Origin: Bacteroidota bacterium
GTDB lineage: Bacteria > Bacteroidota > Bacteroidia > Sphingobacteriales > Sphingobacteriaceae
NCBI GenBank assembly: GCA_026224775.1
Contig: JAMFRP010000009.1
Location: 62,001 to 126,000, forward strand
DNA: 64,000 bases
Direction: 5' to 3'
The first letter of the stretch is position 1, and each line of letters opens with the position of its first letter. The notes beneath the pieces were generated by a model that saw nothing but the letters and a program-made list of their open reading frames with translations, was not told the DNA's origin and searched no databases. Of this stretch, positions 27,370-35,627 are shown in pieces. The position numbers and the translations under genes were made by a program.

Positions 27370-27582
27370 ATGGAAAAAAACTGGGTCAAAATTTACAAGT
27401 CAACAAATTTTTATCAGTCGGAGATTGTGAAACAGATGCTTTTACAGCATAATATAACAGCCGTTTTGCTTAACAAGCAGGATTCATCGTACCGCAGCTT
27501 CGGCAATGTGGAGGTTTACGTTCACCAGGAGGATTTTGACCATGCCATTGAGCTGCTTATTCTCAATCAAATCGAATTATGA
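27370..27582 (+). CDS. DUF2007 domain protein
   Basis: 70 residues, a single DUF2007 (putative signal-transducing) domain: WVKIYKSTNFYQSEIVKQML at the start and NVEVYVHQEDFDHAIELL near the end are the usual blocks. It has the size of a small ferredoxin-like or ACT-like fold. The function is unknown. It directly follows the protease stop codon, and its own stop overlaps the cdsA start (ATGA, 27579-27582), so the three genes are translated together. Confidence 0.88.
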   Translation: MEKNWVKIYKSTNFYQSEIVKQMLLQHNITAVLLNKQDSSYRSFGNVEVYVHQEDFDHAIELLILNQIEL

Positions 27583-28391
27583 AAACACGTGCTATAACAG
27601 GCTTCTTTTTTATTATTGTTATGCTGGCATCAGTGCTGTTAGGGCATTGGGTATTCGGCGGATTTTTTTTACTACTGAGCCTGCTTTGCTTAAATGAATT
27701 TTACTCGCTCATTAAACAAACCGGTATCAGCCCCAATCAATCAACCGGGATGTTTAGCGGCCTTGTTATTTATACGGTATTTGCGCTTTTTAGCTCCGAC
27801 AGTTACAACCTACTATACCAAAAATTAATTTTTTTAATTATTATCGCTATAACGGCTGTATTTGCACAGGAACTTTTCAAAAAAACGACTGCTCCTTTCA
27901 CCAATTTAGCTTATACCTTTTTAGGCTTGATATTAACTATTGTCCCATTCACTTTTTTCCATGCATTGGCTTACATCCAGCTTGGTTTTAATTTCCATTT
28001 CCCGTTAGCCTTTTTGCTGATGCTTTGGGCTAACGATACCGGCGCTTACCTTAGCGGTATGGCCATCGGCAAGCACAAACTATTCGAGCGTCATTCACCT
28101 AAAAAAACATGGGAAGGCTTTATTGGCGGGGTTGCTATTAGCGCCGGTGTCGCTTTTATCATCAGCAGGTTTTTTGTTGAACTGCAATGGCAGCAATGGG
28201 TAATCATGGCGATTTTGATAGGCACCGTAGGTACTATGGGCGATTTAGTGGAATCCATGTTTAAACGCAGCATTAACGTAAAGGATAGCGGTGGCATACT
28301 GCCCGGCCATGGTGGTTTACTTGACCGATTCGATGGGCTATTTTTAGCGGCCCCAATTGTATATAGTTACCTATACTTAATTTCAAAATAG
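27579..28391 (+). CDS. cdsA: phosphatidate cytidylyltransferase
   Basis: Makes CDP-diacylglycerol from phosphatidic acid and CTP, the branch point of phospholipid synthesis, in the inner membrane. It has 270 residues with about eight helices. The family signature is complete near the end: MGDLVESMFKRSINVKDSG followed by LPGHGGLLDRFDG, which holds the metal-binding Asp residues. The start overlaps the DUF2007 stop. The next gene, psd, uses the product's downstream lipid phosphatidylserine, so the neighbourhood is functional as well as positional. Confidence 0.96.
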   Translation: MKTRAITGFFFIIVMLASVLLGHWVFGGFFLLLSLLCLNEFYSLIKQTGISPNQSTGMFSGLVIYTVFALFSSDSYNLLYQKLIFLIIIAITAVFAQELFKKTTAPFTNLAYTFLGLILTIVPFTFFHALAYIQLGFNFHFPLAFLLMLWANDTGAYLSGMAIGKHKLFERHSPKKTWEGFIGGVAISAGVAFIISRFFVELQWQQWVIMAILIGTVGTMGDLVESMFKRSINVKDSGGILPGHGGLLDRFDGLFLAAPIVYSYLYLISK

Positions 28392-28399
28392 TAATTTTG
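28392..28399 (+). promoter_or_regulatory. possible -7 element before psd
   Basis: TAATTTTG matches TAnnTTTG exactly, 47 bases before the psd ATG and directly after the cdsA stop. No TTTG is found 19 bases upstream, so the support is only partial. Confidence 0.4.
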
Positions 28400-28446
28400 C
28401 ATAATTATTGCTCTCATAACTTATCTTTAAAACAAAAAACTGACTA

Positions 28447-29256
28447 ATGACCATCCATAAAGAAGGATACACTTCACTTGCTATCTGCATCCTGTTCATA
28501 TTTGTATTGAATGCGGCAATACAGTTTTATTATCCCGAGGCGCATTCGTTAAAATGGTTTGTATACATTTTATCATTCCTGCTGTTTGTTATTATACTGC
28601 AGTTTTTCCGCAGCCCATCAATCAGCATCGCGCAAAACGAAACACATGTACTTTGCCCTGCCGATGGCAAGGTTGTAGTAATTGAAGAAACTACCGAAAC
28701 TGAATATTTAAAAGATAGACGCATACAGGTATCGGTATTTATGTCGCCGGTTAATGTGCATATTAACCGTAACCCTATTAGCGGTGTAATTAAATACTTC
28801 AAATATCATCCTGGCAAATATTTGGTGGCATGGCATCCAAAATCATCAACCGAAAACGAGCGTACTACTGTTGTAACTGAAAACAGCGCAGGCACCCAGA
28901 TACTTTTCCGCCAGATTGCAGGAGCGTTGGCCCGCAGGATTGTTTGGTATGTGAAAGAAGGAGATAAAGTACAACAAGGCGACCAATTTGGCTTTATTAA
29001 GTTTGGATCAAGGGTTGATGTTTATCTTCCATTGGGCACCGAAGTTAAAGTTGCCATTGGCGACGTTGTAAAGGGCGGCAGAACCATTTTGGCCGAACTG
29101 GTTAAGGAAGTACCTGCCAAGAAAATTAAAGTTGAAACTGCTGCTGATGATGTGGATGAAGCTTTCATAGCTACCGATGTACCTGTTAAACCGGTTACGG
29201 TAGTTGAGGCTAATAAGAAAGCCCCTGCCAGGAAAGCGAAAAAAGATATTTCTTAA
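28447..29256 (+). CDS. psd: phosphatidylserine decarboxylase family protein
   Basis: Converts phosphatidylserine to phosphatidylethanolamine, the major lipid of these bacteria. It has 269 residues with an N-terminal membrane anchor (about 8-55). The short PSD-A type domain follows: CPADGKVVVIEE, VSVFMSPVNVHINRNP and GFIKFGSRVDVYLP. Self-cleavage is expected at the G-S bond of FGS, producing the pyruvoyl group. A Lys/Ala/Val-rich tail of about 45 residues after TILAEL is extra to the enzyme core. It lies downstream of cdsA. Confidence 0.95.
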   Translation: MTIHKEGYTSLAICILFIFVLNAAIQFYYPEAHSLKWFVYILSFLLFVIILQFFRSPSISIAQNETHVLCPADGKVVVIEETTETEYLKDRRIQVSVFMSPVNVHINRNPISGVIKYFKYHPGKYLVAWHPKSSTENERTTVVTENSAGTQILFRQIAGALARRIVWYVKEGDKVQQGDQFGFIKFGSRVDVYLPLGTEVKVAIGDVVKGGRTILAELVKEVPAKKIKVETAADDVDEAFIATDVPVKPVTVVEANKKAPARKAKKDIS

Positions 29257-29276
29257 TAGCGGAATACATTTTATAG

Positions 29277-29309
29277 AAAATCCCATCTTAAAGGGTGGGA
29301 TTTTTTTTA
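29277..29309 (+). terminator. terminator after psd
   Basis: Stem AATCCCA with TGGGATT around a short bulged loop, followed by a run of eight T, starting about 20 bases past the psd stop. Confidence 0.8.
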
Positions 29310-29335
29310 TTAGAAATATTGTTTAAAAAACAAAG

Positions 29336-29421
29336 CGTCATTGCGAGCGAAGCGTGGCAATCCCCGACTTACAGGGCGGCTCTGCATAGCTTGGGATTGC
29401 CACGCTTCGCTCGCAATGACG
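29336..29421. repeat. REP-like inverted repeat (GCGAAGCGTGGCAATCC type)
   Basis: Two perfectly complementary 29-base arms, 29336-29364 and 29393-29421, around a 28-base GC-rich spacer. The arms start CGTCATTGCGAGCGAAGCG and can form a very stable hairpin. It lies between the psd terminator and the rplS terminator, with no gene inside. Elements of this look are dispersed in many Bacteroidota genomes. A second type, with GAGGAACGAAGCAAT arms, occurs at 54533 and 63091. Confidence 0.9.
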
Positions 29422-29486
29422 ATAGTTTTATCATTTTTAGATAGCTTCTTATACTTAAACTAGACAATAAAAAACCAAACGCACGA

Positions 29487-29519
29487 AAAAGCCTTTACAG
29501 ATTTACTGTAAAGGCTTTT
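29487..29519 (-). terminator. terminator of the rpsP-rimM-trmD-rplS cluster
   Basis: Perfect 14-bp stem 29487-29500 with 29506-29519 around ATTTA; flanking A and T runs make it work in both directions. It lies 44 bases past the rplS stop. Confidence 0.85.
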
Positions 29520-29562
29520 ATATTTTATAGTTATTCCCCGTAACAGGGAATAACAGATATAA

Positions 29563-29910
29563 TTAAACTCTTTTTGATTTAATACGAGCTGCTTTACCGG
29601 TAAGGGCACGCAGGTAGTAAAGTTTAGCACGACGTACTTTACCGTGGCTGTTAACTTCTACTTTATCAATGTTAGGAGAGTTTACAGGGAAAATACGTTC
29701 AACGCCAATTCCGTTTGAAACTTTACGAACAGTGAATGTTTCGTTGTTACCAGTACTGTTACGTTGTATAACAACACCTTGATAAAGTTGGATACGTTCT
29801 TTGTTTCCTTCTCTGATTTTATAATGAACGCTCACAGTATCACCTGCCTTAAATGAAGGAAATTGTGTTGCTACTACTGATTGCTCTTCTACAAATTTTA
29901 CTAAATCCAT
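29563..29910 (-). CDS. rplS: 50S ribosomal protein L19
   Basis: 115 residues, the normal length. The family sequence is clear: [57 protein letters not shown] and [18 protein letters not shown]19 lies at the 30S/50S interface. It is the last of the rpsP-rimM-trmD-rplS group on the minus strand, with a 180-base gap after trmD, so it may have its own promoter as well. Confidence 0.98.
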   Translation of the reverse strand: MDLVKFVEEQSVVATQFPSFKAGDTVSVHYKIREGNKERIQLYQGVVIQRNSTGNNETFTVRKVSNGIGVERIFPVNSPNIDKVEVNSHGKVRRAKLYYLRALTGKAARIKSKRV

Positions 29911-30090
29911 GATTTTAAGCTCTTAAAGCGATTTTTAACCCGTAAAAATCGGATTGCAATTATAGGGATTTTTTTTTAGAATTAAAAATGGATTTTAAAA
30001 TAATTGTTGATAATGTTGCATTATGTTGAAAAGGTGAATGTTTTAATAAAAAACCAGTCAACCACTCACTTAATCAACCCAATAAACCAA

Positions 30091-30765
30091 TTACTCTAAC
30101 AAATCGGGGCGGCGCTGTTTAGTACGCTCTACAGCCTGCTCAAAGCGCCATTTTTCAATTTCGGGGGTATTTCCACTTAATAATATATCAGGCACTTTAA
30201 CGCCCTTCCAGTCGGCCGGGCGGGTATATACCGGGGCATCCAGTAAGCCATCCTGAAAAGAATCTGACAATGCCGAAGTTTCATCCGACAAAACGCCCGG
30301 AATCAATCGTACCACCGCATCTACTACAATTGCCGCGGGCAACTCGCCCCCTGATAATACATAATCGCCAACAGAGATTTCTTTCGTTACAAAAATATCG
30401 CGGATCCGCTGGTCGATGCCTTTATAGTGGCCGCAAAGGATGATGAAATTTTGTTTGATAGATAGCTGGTTGGCCATCGCCTGGTTAAGTGTTTCCCCAT
30501 CCGGCGACATAAAGATAACCTCATCATACTCCCGCTCGGCTTTCAGCTTTTCAATACAGGCCGCAAAGGGCTCAATCGTCATCACCATGCCGCTGCCACC
30601 ACCGTAAGGATAGTCATCGACGCTTTTTTGCTTGCTGGTGGAATAATCACGCAGGTTATGAACATGTATTTCGGCGATGCCTTTTTTTTGCGCACGCTGT
30701 AAAATAGAATGCGCAAAAGGACTCTCTAATAAACCGGGCAATACAGTGATAATATCGAAACGCAT
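30091..30765 (-). CDS. trmD: tRNA (guanine-N1)-methyltransferase
   Basis: Methylates G37 of tRNAs to prevent frameshifting, 224 residues, a SPOUT-fold enzyme. The visible blocks are [41 protein letters not shown] and [16 protein letters not shown], the last two forming the trefoil knot that binds S-adenosylmethionine. The catalytic aspartate should be in [15 protein letters not shown]. It lies between rimM and rplS in the conserved order; an inverted repeat is inserted between it and rimM. Confidence 0.98.
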   Translation of the reverse strand: MRFDIITVLPGLLESPFAHSILQRAQKKGIAEIHVHNLRDYSTSKQKSVDDYPYGGGSGMVMTIEPFAACIEKLKAEREYDEVIFMSPDGETLNQAMANQLSIKQNFIILCGHYKGIDQRIRDIFVTKEISVGDYVLSGGELPAAIVVDAVVRLIPGVLSDETSALSDSFQDGLLDAPVYTRPADWKGVKVPDILLSGNTPEIEKWRFEQAVERTKQRRPDLLE

Positions 30766-30781
30766 GTGGCAAAGATAGGTA

Positions 30782-30853
30782 AACCCCCCAACCCCCTAAA
30801 GGGGGAGCATTAAAAAGTTTTGCTATTATTCCCCCTTTAGGGGGCGAGGGGGT
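30782..30853. repeat. inverted repeat between rimM and trmD
   Basis: Two near-identical arms in inverted orientation, 30782-30806 (ACCCCCTAAAGGGGGA core) and 30830-30853, joined by a 23-base AT-rich spacer. The arms differ only in three bases (caa against tcg). Each arm is itself palindromic (CCCCCTAAAGGGGG). The right arm provides the last base of the rimM stop codon. Confidence 0.85.
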
Positions 30854-31377
30854 TACTCTAAATAAATATCTAACAAACCATCAGGCAAATCAATAAACAC
30901 TTCATTCTTCACCACATCGATAGCCTTGATGATGCTTTCATTTAGCGGAAAAAGCACATCACAATCCTTATAATTCACCGTAGCGATCAATTGTTGTGGG
31001 AATTCGTTTATCTCGCTAATAACGCCTAATTCACCTTCGTTTTCATCAATGGCTGTAAAACCTAACAGATCTTTTAAAGTGAACTCACTTTTTTTCTTTT
31101 TAGGTTTTAACTTGTTGGGCAGATAGACATCTTTTTTTACCAGTGGGGTAGCTTTTTCTATGGTATCAATATCCTCTACATAAATATAGGCGATGCCTTT
31201 CTGCGGGTATTTTATCGATTCAACAAAATAAGGCACCAGTTTACCAGCCATGTCAATAAAAATGGCTTCGATATTTATATCGTGCAGGTTTTCAAAGTCG
31301 ATATACAATTGCAATTCGCCTTTTAGGCCTCTGCTTTTTAATATGGTGCCTATCCTGAAACAATCTTCGATTTTCAT
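30853..31377 (-). CDS. rimM: 16S rRNA processing protein RimM
   Basis: Assembly factor for the 30S head, which binds S19; 174 residues. The N-terminal RimM domain shows CFRIGTILKSRGLKGELQLY and the C-terminal PRC barrel shows LLGFTAIDENEGELGVI and LFPLNESIIKAID, ending VFIDLPDGLLDIYLE. It follows rpsP with 73 bases between, and a 12-bp hairpin lies in that gap. The stop codon lies at the edge of an inverted repeat, suggesting that the repeat inserted exactly at the gene end without changing the protein. Confidence 0.97.
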   Translation of the reverse strand: MKIEDCFRIGTILKSRGLKGELQLYIDFENLHDINIEAIFIDMAGKLVPYFVESIKYPQKGIAYIYVEDIDTIEKATPLVKKDVYLPNKLKPKKKKSEFTLKDLLGFTAIDENEGELGVISEINEFPQQLIATVNYKDCDVLFPLNESIIKAIDVVKNEVFIDLPDGLLDIYLE

Positions 31378-31394
31378 AAAAACGCTATTAAAGC

Positions 31395-31430
31395 AAAAGG
31401 CGAAGAACCTTAAACAGATCTTCGCCTTTT
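31395..31430. terminator. hairpin between rpsP and rimM
   Basis: Perfect 12-bp stem AAAAGGCGAAGA (31395-31406) with TCTTCGCCTTTT (31419-31430) and a 12-base loop. It lies in the leader of rimM on the minus strand and ends in four T, so it could partly terminate or attenuate transcription after rpsP, giving more S16 than RimM/TrmD. Confidence 0.55.
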
Positions 31431-31450
31431 GTATAAAAAATTAAAAAAAA

Positions 31451-31993
31451 TTATTCAGCGCTTTCTGCTTCTGCTGAAGTTTCTTCAGTAGTTTCTGCTA
31501 CCGGAGCTTCTTCTTCTGGAGTTTCTTCAACTACAGGAGCATTTTTAGCTGCGATTGCTGCTGCTTTTTCTTCTTTCTTAATAGCTTCTGCTGCTAACGC
31601 TGCTTTGCGGGCCTCGTCTTTTGCTGAAACTAAACTTGTTTTTTTACCGGTGATCTTACCTTCTTTGTGATCAGTCCACTCAGCGAATTTGCTTTCAACT
31701 TGTTCTTCAGTTAAAGCACCTTTCTTTAAACCACCTTGTAAGTGTTTTTTGTACAATACGCCTTTGTATGAAAGTATTGCGCGACAGGTGTCAGTTGGTT
31801 GTGCACCATTATTAACCCAATCAAGAGTTTTGTCGAAATTGATATCGATAGTTGCTGGGTTGGTGTTTGGGTTGTATGAACCTAAACGCTCAATAAAACG
31901 CCCATCTCTTGGAGCACGTGCGTCTGCCACTACGATGTAGTAAAAAGGTTTTCCTTTTTTACCGTGTCTTTGCAATCTGATTTTAGTTGCCAT
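31451..31993 (-). CDS. rpsP: 30S ribosomal protein S16, with C-terminal extension
   Basis: 180 residues against about 80 in most bacteria. The first 85 residues are standard S16: [39 protein letters not shown] in part, then [23 protein letters not shown]. The rest (about 95 residues) is a charged tail rich in Ala, Glu, Lys and Val ([29 protein letters not shown]), a form common in Bacteroidota. The tail is likely unstructured; its role is unknown. It is first in the rpsP-rimM-trmD-rplS cluster. Confidence 0.97.
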   Translation of the reverse strand: MATKIRLQRHGKKGKPFYYIVVADARAPRDGRFIERLGSYNPNTNPATIDINFDKTLDWVNNGAQPTDTCRAILSYKGVLYKKHLQGGLKKGALTEEQVESKFAEWTDHKEGKITGKKTSLVSAKDEARKAALAAEAIKKEEKAAAIAAKNAPVVEETPEEEAPVAETTEETSAEAESAE

Positions 31994-32140
31994 TTTTTAA
32001 TTTTTTATGTGTTCAACATTATCCCCGGAGTTAACTTTCAGCGGGGCTGCAAAGGTAGGTAAAAATATAATAACTAAAAAGCTTTTGAAATAAAACTTTG
32101 ATAGTCAATTATTCCACACTATTAAAGGCGGGTAAGTTTT

Positions 32141-32195
32141 ATTCCCTCCCTTGGGAGGGGTGTGGCAGGATGTGAAGTGGCAGGGAGGGTTTTAT
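32141..32195. repeat. CCCTCCC-family palindrome, left copy at 32.1 kb
   Basis: Starts ATTCCCTCCCTTGGGAGGGG and ends CAGGGAGGGTTTTA. Read on the minus strand it begins TAAAACCCTCCCTGCC and ends GGGAGGGAAT. It has the same edges as the copies beside DUF559, with a divergent middle. Confidence 0.75.
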
Positions 32196-32212
32196 ACGCC
32201 AAATAAGTCTAT

Positions 32213-32261
32213 TTAACCCCTCCCTACACCCTTCCAGGGGAGGGAATCGCTCAAGTCCGCG
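32213..32261. repeat. CCCTCCC-family palindrome, right copy at 32.2 kb
   Basis: Starts TTTAACCCCTCCCTACACCC, contains CTTCCAGGGGAGGGAAT and continues CGCTCAA, CCGC. It is almost identical to the right copy beside DUF559 (24884-24930) and inverted relative to its own left partner. The roughly 17-base spacer between the two partners has no gene. Confidence 0.8.
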
Positions 32262-32288
32262 CTGTTAATAGAAGTATTTGATAGTCAA

Positions 32289-32927
32289 TTATCCATCCAA
32301 CAAAAACACAAACAGCTCCTTAGGGCCATGGGCACCTAAAACCAGTGTTTTTTCAATGTCTGATGTACGGCTTGGACCCGTTACATTGGTAATCATTGAG
32401 GGTAGCTGATGACCGTATTTAGTTTTGATGAGTTTAAAGCCGTCCTTTAAATCGGTAACCAGCTGCGAGGTGTAGGCCAAAACAATATGTACCGGGGGAT
32501 AAATACTTAACCTGCGGCCTGCCATATTAGCGTTTGATAGCAAAATACTGCCATTACGTGCAATTAATGCTTCACAAAGGGTAAAGCCTACCTGGGCTTG
32601 CTCAAAGTCTTTATCGGTTTCAAAGTAAGGATACTCGTATTGTGTTAGTATTTCCTGCAAGGGTGGTTCCCAGCAGTAAATTTTGTGCCATTTACGTTCT
32701 TCGGCAAGGGTAAGCAGGTTTTCAATAAACTGCATCTCATCCTCACAAAAAACAAACTGGCCAGCTATGGCGGTGAACTGCTCGGCAAATAGCACTTCCA
32801 ACATCTCCTCATTAGGGGCATACATCGGCAGGTCTTCTAAATTAGGGTAAGGGTTATCCCGCTTCTCGAGCAAGGCCTTACGTATCTTTTTTAGTAATTT
32901 TTCCTTAGATGTAGTTATATCCCTCAT
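32289..32927 (-). CDS. LUD domain protein (LutC/YkgG-like)
   Basis: 212 residues, a single LUD domain related to the LutC subunit of the lactate utilisation system. Typical blocks are VGFTLCEALIARNGSILLSN, AGRRLSIYPPVHIVLA and the end TGPSRTSDIEKTLVLGAHGPKELFVFLLD. No LutA or LutB partner is nearby, so it is probably not part of a lactate dehydrogenase complex here. The gene follows ftsH, as in many Bacteroidota where rsfS-ftsH-LUD form one unit; the role in that setting is unknown. Confidence 0.93.
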   Translation of the reverse strand: MRDITTSKEKLLKKIRKALLEKRDNPYPNLEDLPMYAPNEEMLEVLFAEQFTAIAGQFVFCEDEMQFIENLLTLAEERKWHKIYCWEPPLQEILTQYEYPYFETDKDFEQAQVGFTLCEALIARNGSILLSNANMAGRRLSIYPPVHIVLAYTSQLVTDLKDGFKLIKTKYGHQLPSMITNVTGPSRTSDIEKTLVLGAHGPKELFVFLLDG

Positions 32928-32930
32928 TAT

Positions 32931-33006
32931 AGTCGAAAGTTTAAAGTTTAAAGCCGAAAGTCCAAAATCAGGGTATGACTTCGGACTTTCGACTTAAGAC
33001 TAATGA
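32931..33006. repeat. imperfect inverted repeat between ftsH and LUD gene
   Basis: Left part AGTCGAAAG with GCCGAAAGTCCAAAATC, right part GACTTCGGACTTTCGACTT. The arms pair imperfectly around a short centre. The unit GTCGAAAGT is present twice on the left. It fills nearly the whole 84-base gap between ftsH and the LUD gene. Confidence 0.55.
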
Positions 33007-33011
33007 CTTAA

Positions 33012-35132
33012 TTATTCTGTACCGCTGCTCGCTTCTTTTTCTTCCGGGTTTCTTTCGAATGTTCCGGAATGATCGCCAACACCTTCATGCACTAATCCAT
33101 GTGCCGCAGGGTCCTGGTTTGATTCGGCAGGTGTACCGTTCACAAATTCATCGTAAGTTGTACGATTATCGAATGGACGTTTACCTAATATTTCCTCCAG
33201 ATCTGATTGGAAAAGGATTTCTTTTTCAATCAGTTTGTTAGCTAAAGCTTCTAAACCTACACGTTTATCAGTCAGTAATTGTTTTGTACGTTGATAAACA
33301 GTATTGATCTGGTTACGAACTTCAGAGTCAATTAACTCAGATGTTTTTTCAGAATATGGTTTGTTGAACTGGTACTCGCCCTGGGTATCGTTAAATGAAA
33401 CGTTGCCAACTTTCTCGTTCATACCATATATAGTAACCATGGCATAAGCCAGTTTGGTTATACGCTCCAAATCGTTTTGTGCACCGGTTGATATTTTACC
33501 GAAGACAATATCCTCAGCTACACGACCGCCTAAGGTCATGCACATACCATCTTCTAACTGCTCAATGGTGTATAAGAATTGTTCTTTAGGTAGATATTGG
33601 GCATAACCCAAAGCTGCAACACCACGCGGAACGATAGATACCTTAACCAATGGATCAGCATGCTCCAAGAACCAACCTGCAATAGCGTGACCGGCTTCGT
33701 GATAAGCTACGATGCGTTTTTCTTCCGGAGAGATGATTTTATTTTTCTTTTCTAAACCACCAATCACACGATCAATCGCATCCTGAAAATCCTGCATATC
33801 AACTGCCTCTTTGTTTTTACGGGCAGCTATCAAAGCTGCTTCGTTACAAACATTGGCAATTTCAGCGCCGGCAAATCCGGGGGTTTGTGCCGATAGTTTT
33901 TTAGCGTCAACACCTTCTGCCAGTTTTACAGGTTTTAAGTGCACTTTAAATATTTGCTCACGGCCAATCAAATCCGGTTTATCTATAGATACCTGCCTGT
34001 CAAAACGTCCCGGGCGCAATAAAGCCGAATCCAATACGTCAGGACGGTTAGTAGCCGCTAAGATGATGATACCTGAATCGGTACCGAAACCATCCATCTC
34101 TACCAATAACTGGTTCAATGTATTTTCTCGTTCATCATTACCACCTACAATATTGTTTTTACCACGGGCACGGCCTATCGCGTCAATCTCATCAATAAAA
34201 ATGATACATGGCGCTTTATCCTTAGCCTGACGGAACAAATCACGAACACGTGATGCACCTACACCCACAAACATCTCCACAAAATCAGAACCTGAAAGGG
34301 AGAAGAATGGCACCTGCGCTTCGCCTGCAACGGCTTTAGCCAACAATGTTTTACCTGTACCCGGCGAGCCTACCAATAGAGCCCCTTTAGGTATCTTACC
34401 ACCCAGGTTAGTGTATTTTTTAGGGTTTTTAAGGAAATCTACAATTTCCATTACTTCCTGTTTTGCTTCTTCAAGGCCGGCAACATCATTAAATGTTACT
34501 GATACCTGGGCTTCTTTATCAAACAAGGTAGCTTTTGACTTACCAATGTTGAATATTTGACCACCCGGGCCACCGCCTGAACCGCCCGACATGCGGCGCA
34601 TTACAAACAGCCATAAGCCTACCACCAAAATCACCATCAGTACAATTTGTACCAGCGGGTTTGAAAAAAGGCTTTCGTTTTGTTTATATTCAATACCAAT
34701 CTTCTGCGCATCAGGCATGCCTGTTTCAGCAGTTAAGATAGCCTGGTTTAAGCTTTCTAAAGTAGGGTACGTAAATTCATATTGCGGGCTGGCACCTGAC
34801 ATGTTCAAAGTGCCCTGATCTTTAGCTACATCAGCATACTGCGATTTTTTTAACGCAGCTTTTGTAAGGTAAATATCAGCAGTAATATAATCACCCGTTT
34901 TTGAGGCTACAACTTTATCTACATCACCAGCCTTAAGCATGGCTGTAAATTGCTGAAAAGTAACTGTTTTGCCGGGCACATCATTCATCATGTACACAAA
35001 GGCAAACATTGCAGCTAAAATAATCCCATAAATCCACATAAAATTGAATTTAGGTGGCTTTACAGACTTTTTATTCGATATTTTCCGTATTGGTTTGGGT
35101 TTTTCCAACTTATTATCTTTAGTATCTTTCAT
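33012..35132 (-). CDS. ftsH: ATP-dependent zinc metalloprotease FtsH
   Basis: Membrane AAA+ protease for damaged membrane proteins and regulators, 706 residues. It has membrane helices at about 32-49 and 158-177 with the FtsH extracellular domain between. AAA domain: Walker A GSPGTGKT (255-262), Walker B IIFIDEID (310-317) and a second-region-of-homology arginine block near 354-377. The zinc site is HEAGH (478-482), with the third ligand Asp expected near 555. The tail after residue 650 is Glu/Ser/Gly-rich. It lies between rsfS and the LUD gene. Confidence 0.98.
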   Translation of the reverse strand: MKDTKDNKLEKPKPIRKISNKKSVKPPKFNFMWIYGIILAAMFAFVYMMNDVPGKTVTFQQFTAMLKAGDVDKVVASKTGDYITADIYLTKAALKKSQYADVAKDQGTLNMSGASPQYEFTYPTLESLNQAILTAETGMPDAQKIGIEYKQNESLFSNPLVQIVLMVILVVGLWLFVMRRMSGGSGGGPGGQIFNIGKSKATLFDKEAQVSVTFNDVAGLEEAKQEVMEIVDFLKNPKKYTNLGGKIPKGALLVGSPGTGKTLLAKAVAGEAQVPFFSLSGSDFVEMFVGVGASRVRDLFRQAKDKAPCIIFIDEIDAIGRARGKNNIVGGNDERENTLNQLLVEMDGFGTDSGIIILAATNRPDVLDSALLRPGRFDRQVSIDKPDLIGREQIFKVHLKPVKLAEGVDAKKLSAQTPGFAGAEIANVCNEAALIAARKNKEAVDMQDFQDAIDRVIGGLEKKNKIISPEEKRIVAYHEAGHAIAGWFLEHADPLVKVSIVPRGVAALGYAQYLPKEQFLYTIEQLEDGMCMTLGGRVAEDIVFGKISTGAQNDLERITKLAYAMVTIYGMNEKVGNVSFNDTQGEYQFNKPYSEKTSELIDSEVRNQINTVYQRTKQLLTDKRVGLEALANKLIEKEILFQSDLEEILGKRPFDNRTTYDEFVNGTPAESNQDPAAHGLVHEGVGDHSGTFERNPEEKEASSGTE

Positions 35133-35198
35133 TTCTTTATAACAGCAAACTTACTATTTACATTTTAACATTTAAAAGGGGCCTTAAACGCTATTCTA

Positions 35199-35573
35199 TC
35201 AGGCGCTTTTATAAAATTTAATTTCGGCATCTCCCCACAATTCCTCTACACCATAAAATTCGCGTTTATCGGTCCTGAAAATGTGTACAACAACATCAAT
35301 ATAATCCAGCAAGATCCATTCGCTATACTCCAAGCCCTCCTTGCGCCAGGGTTCTTGTTGCGTAGCTTTAAAAATCTCGTCCTCAACACTGTTTGCTATT
35401 GCTCTTACTTGTGTAGCCGAATCGGCATGACATATCACAAAGTAATCAGATACTGAACTGAAAATATTCCGGAGGTCTAACCTTACAATCTCATTTCCCT
35501 TTTTTTCCTGCATGCCATGTATGGCAAGTTCAGAAAGATAAGCGGATTCCTTTAACGTTTTACTTTTTACCAT
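35199..35573 (-). CDS. rsfS: ribosomal silencing factor RsfS
   Basis: 124 residues from the ATG at 35573 (a TTG one codon earlier is less likely). It binds L14 and blocks subunit joining when nutrients are low. The family blocks are visible: DLRNIFSSVSDYFVICHADSATQVRAIANSVED, EPWRKEGLEYSEWILLDYIDVVVHIF and REFYGVEELWGDAE. It lies 66 bases before ftsH on the same strand and is divergent from birA, with only 54 bases between the two starts. Confidence 0.96.
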   Translation of the reverse strand: MVKSKTLKESAYLSELAIHGMQEKKGNEIVRLDLRNIFSSVSDYFVICHADSATQVRAIANSVEDEIFKATQQEPWRKEGLEYSEWILLDYIDVVVHIFRTDKREFYGVEELWGDAEIKFYKSA

Positions 35574-35627
35574 CAAAAAGAGTTAGTTTTGAACGATTTT
35601 GATTTACAAATATTATATTAATATACT

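Larger units (their letters stand above)
32097..32292. repeat. 16-bp direct repeats around a CCCTCCC inverted pair
   Basis: TTTGATAGTCAATTAT occurs at 32097-32112 and again at 32277-32292, in direct orientation 180 bases apart. The second copy contains the end of the LUD gene (stop at 32289-32291). Between them lie two CCCTCCC repeats in inverted orientation. The arrangement looks like an inserted element with a duplicated target site, though 16 bp is long for that. Confidence 0.7.
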
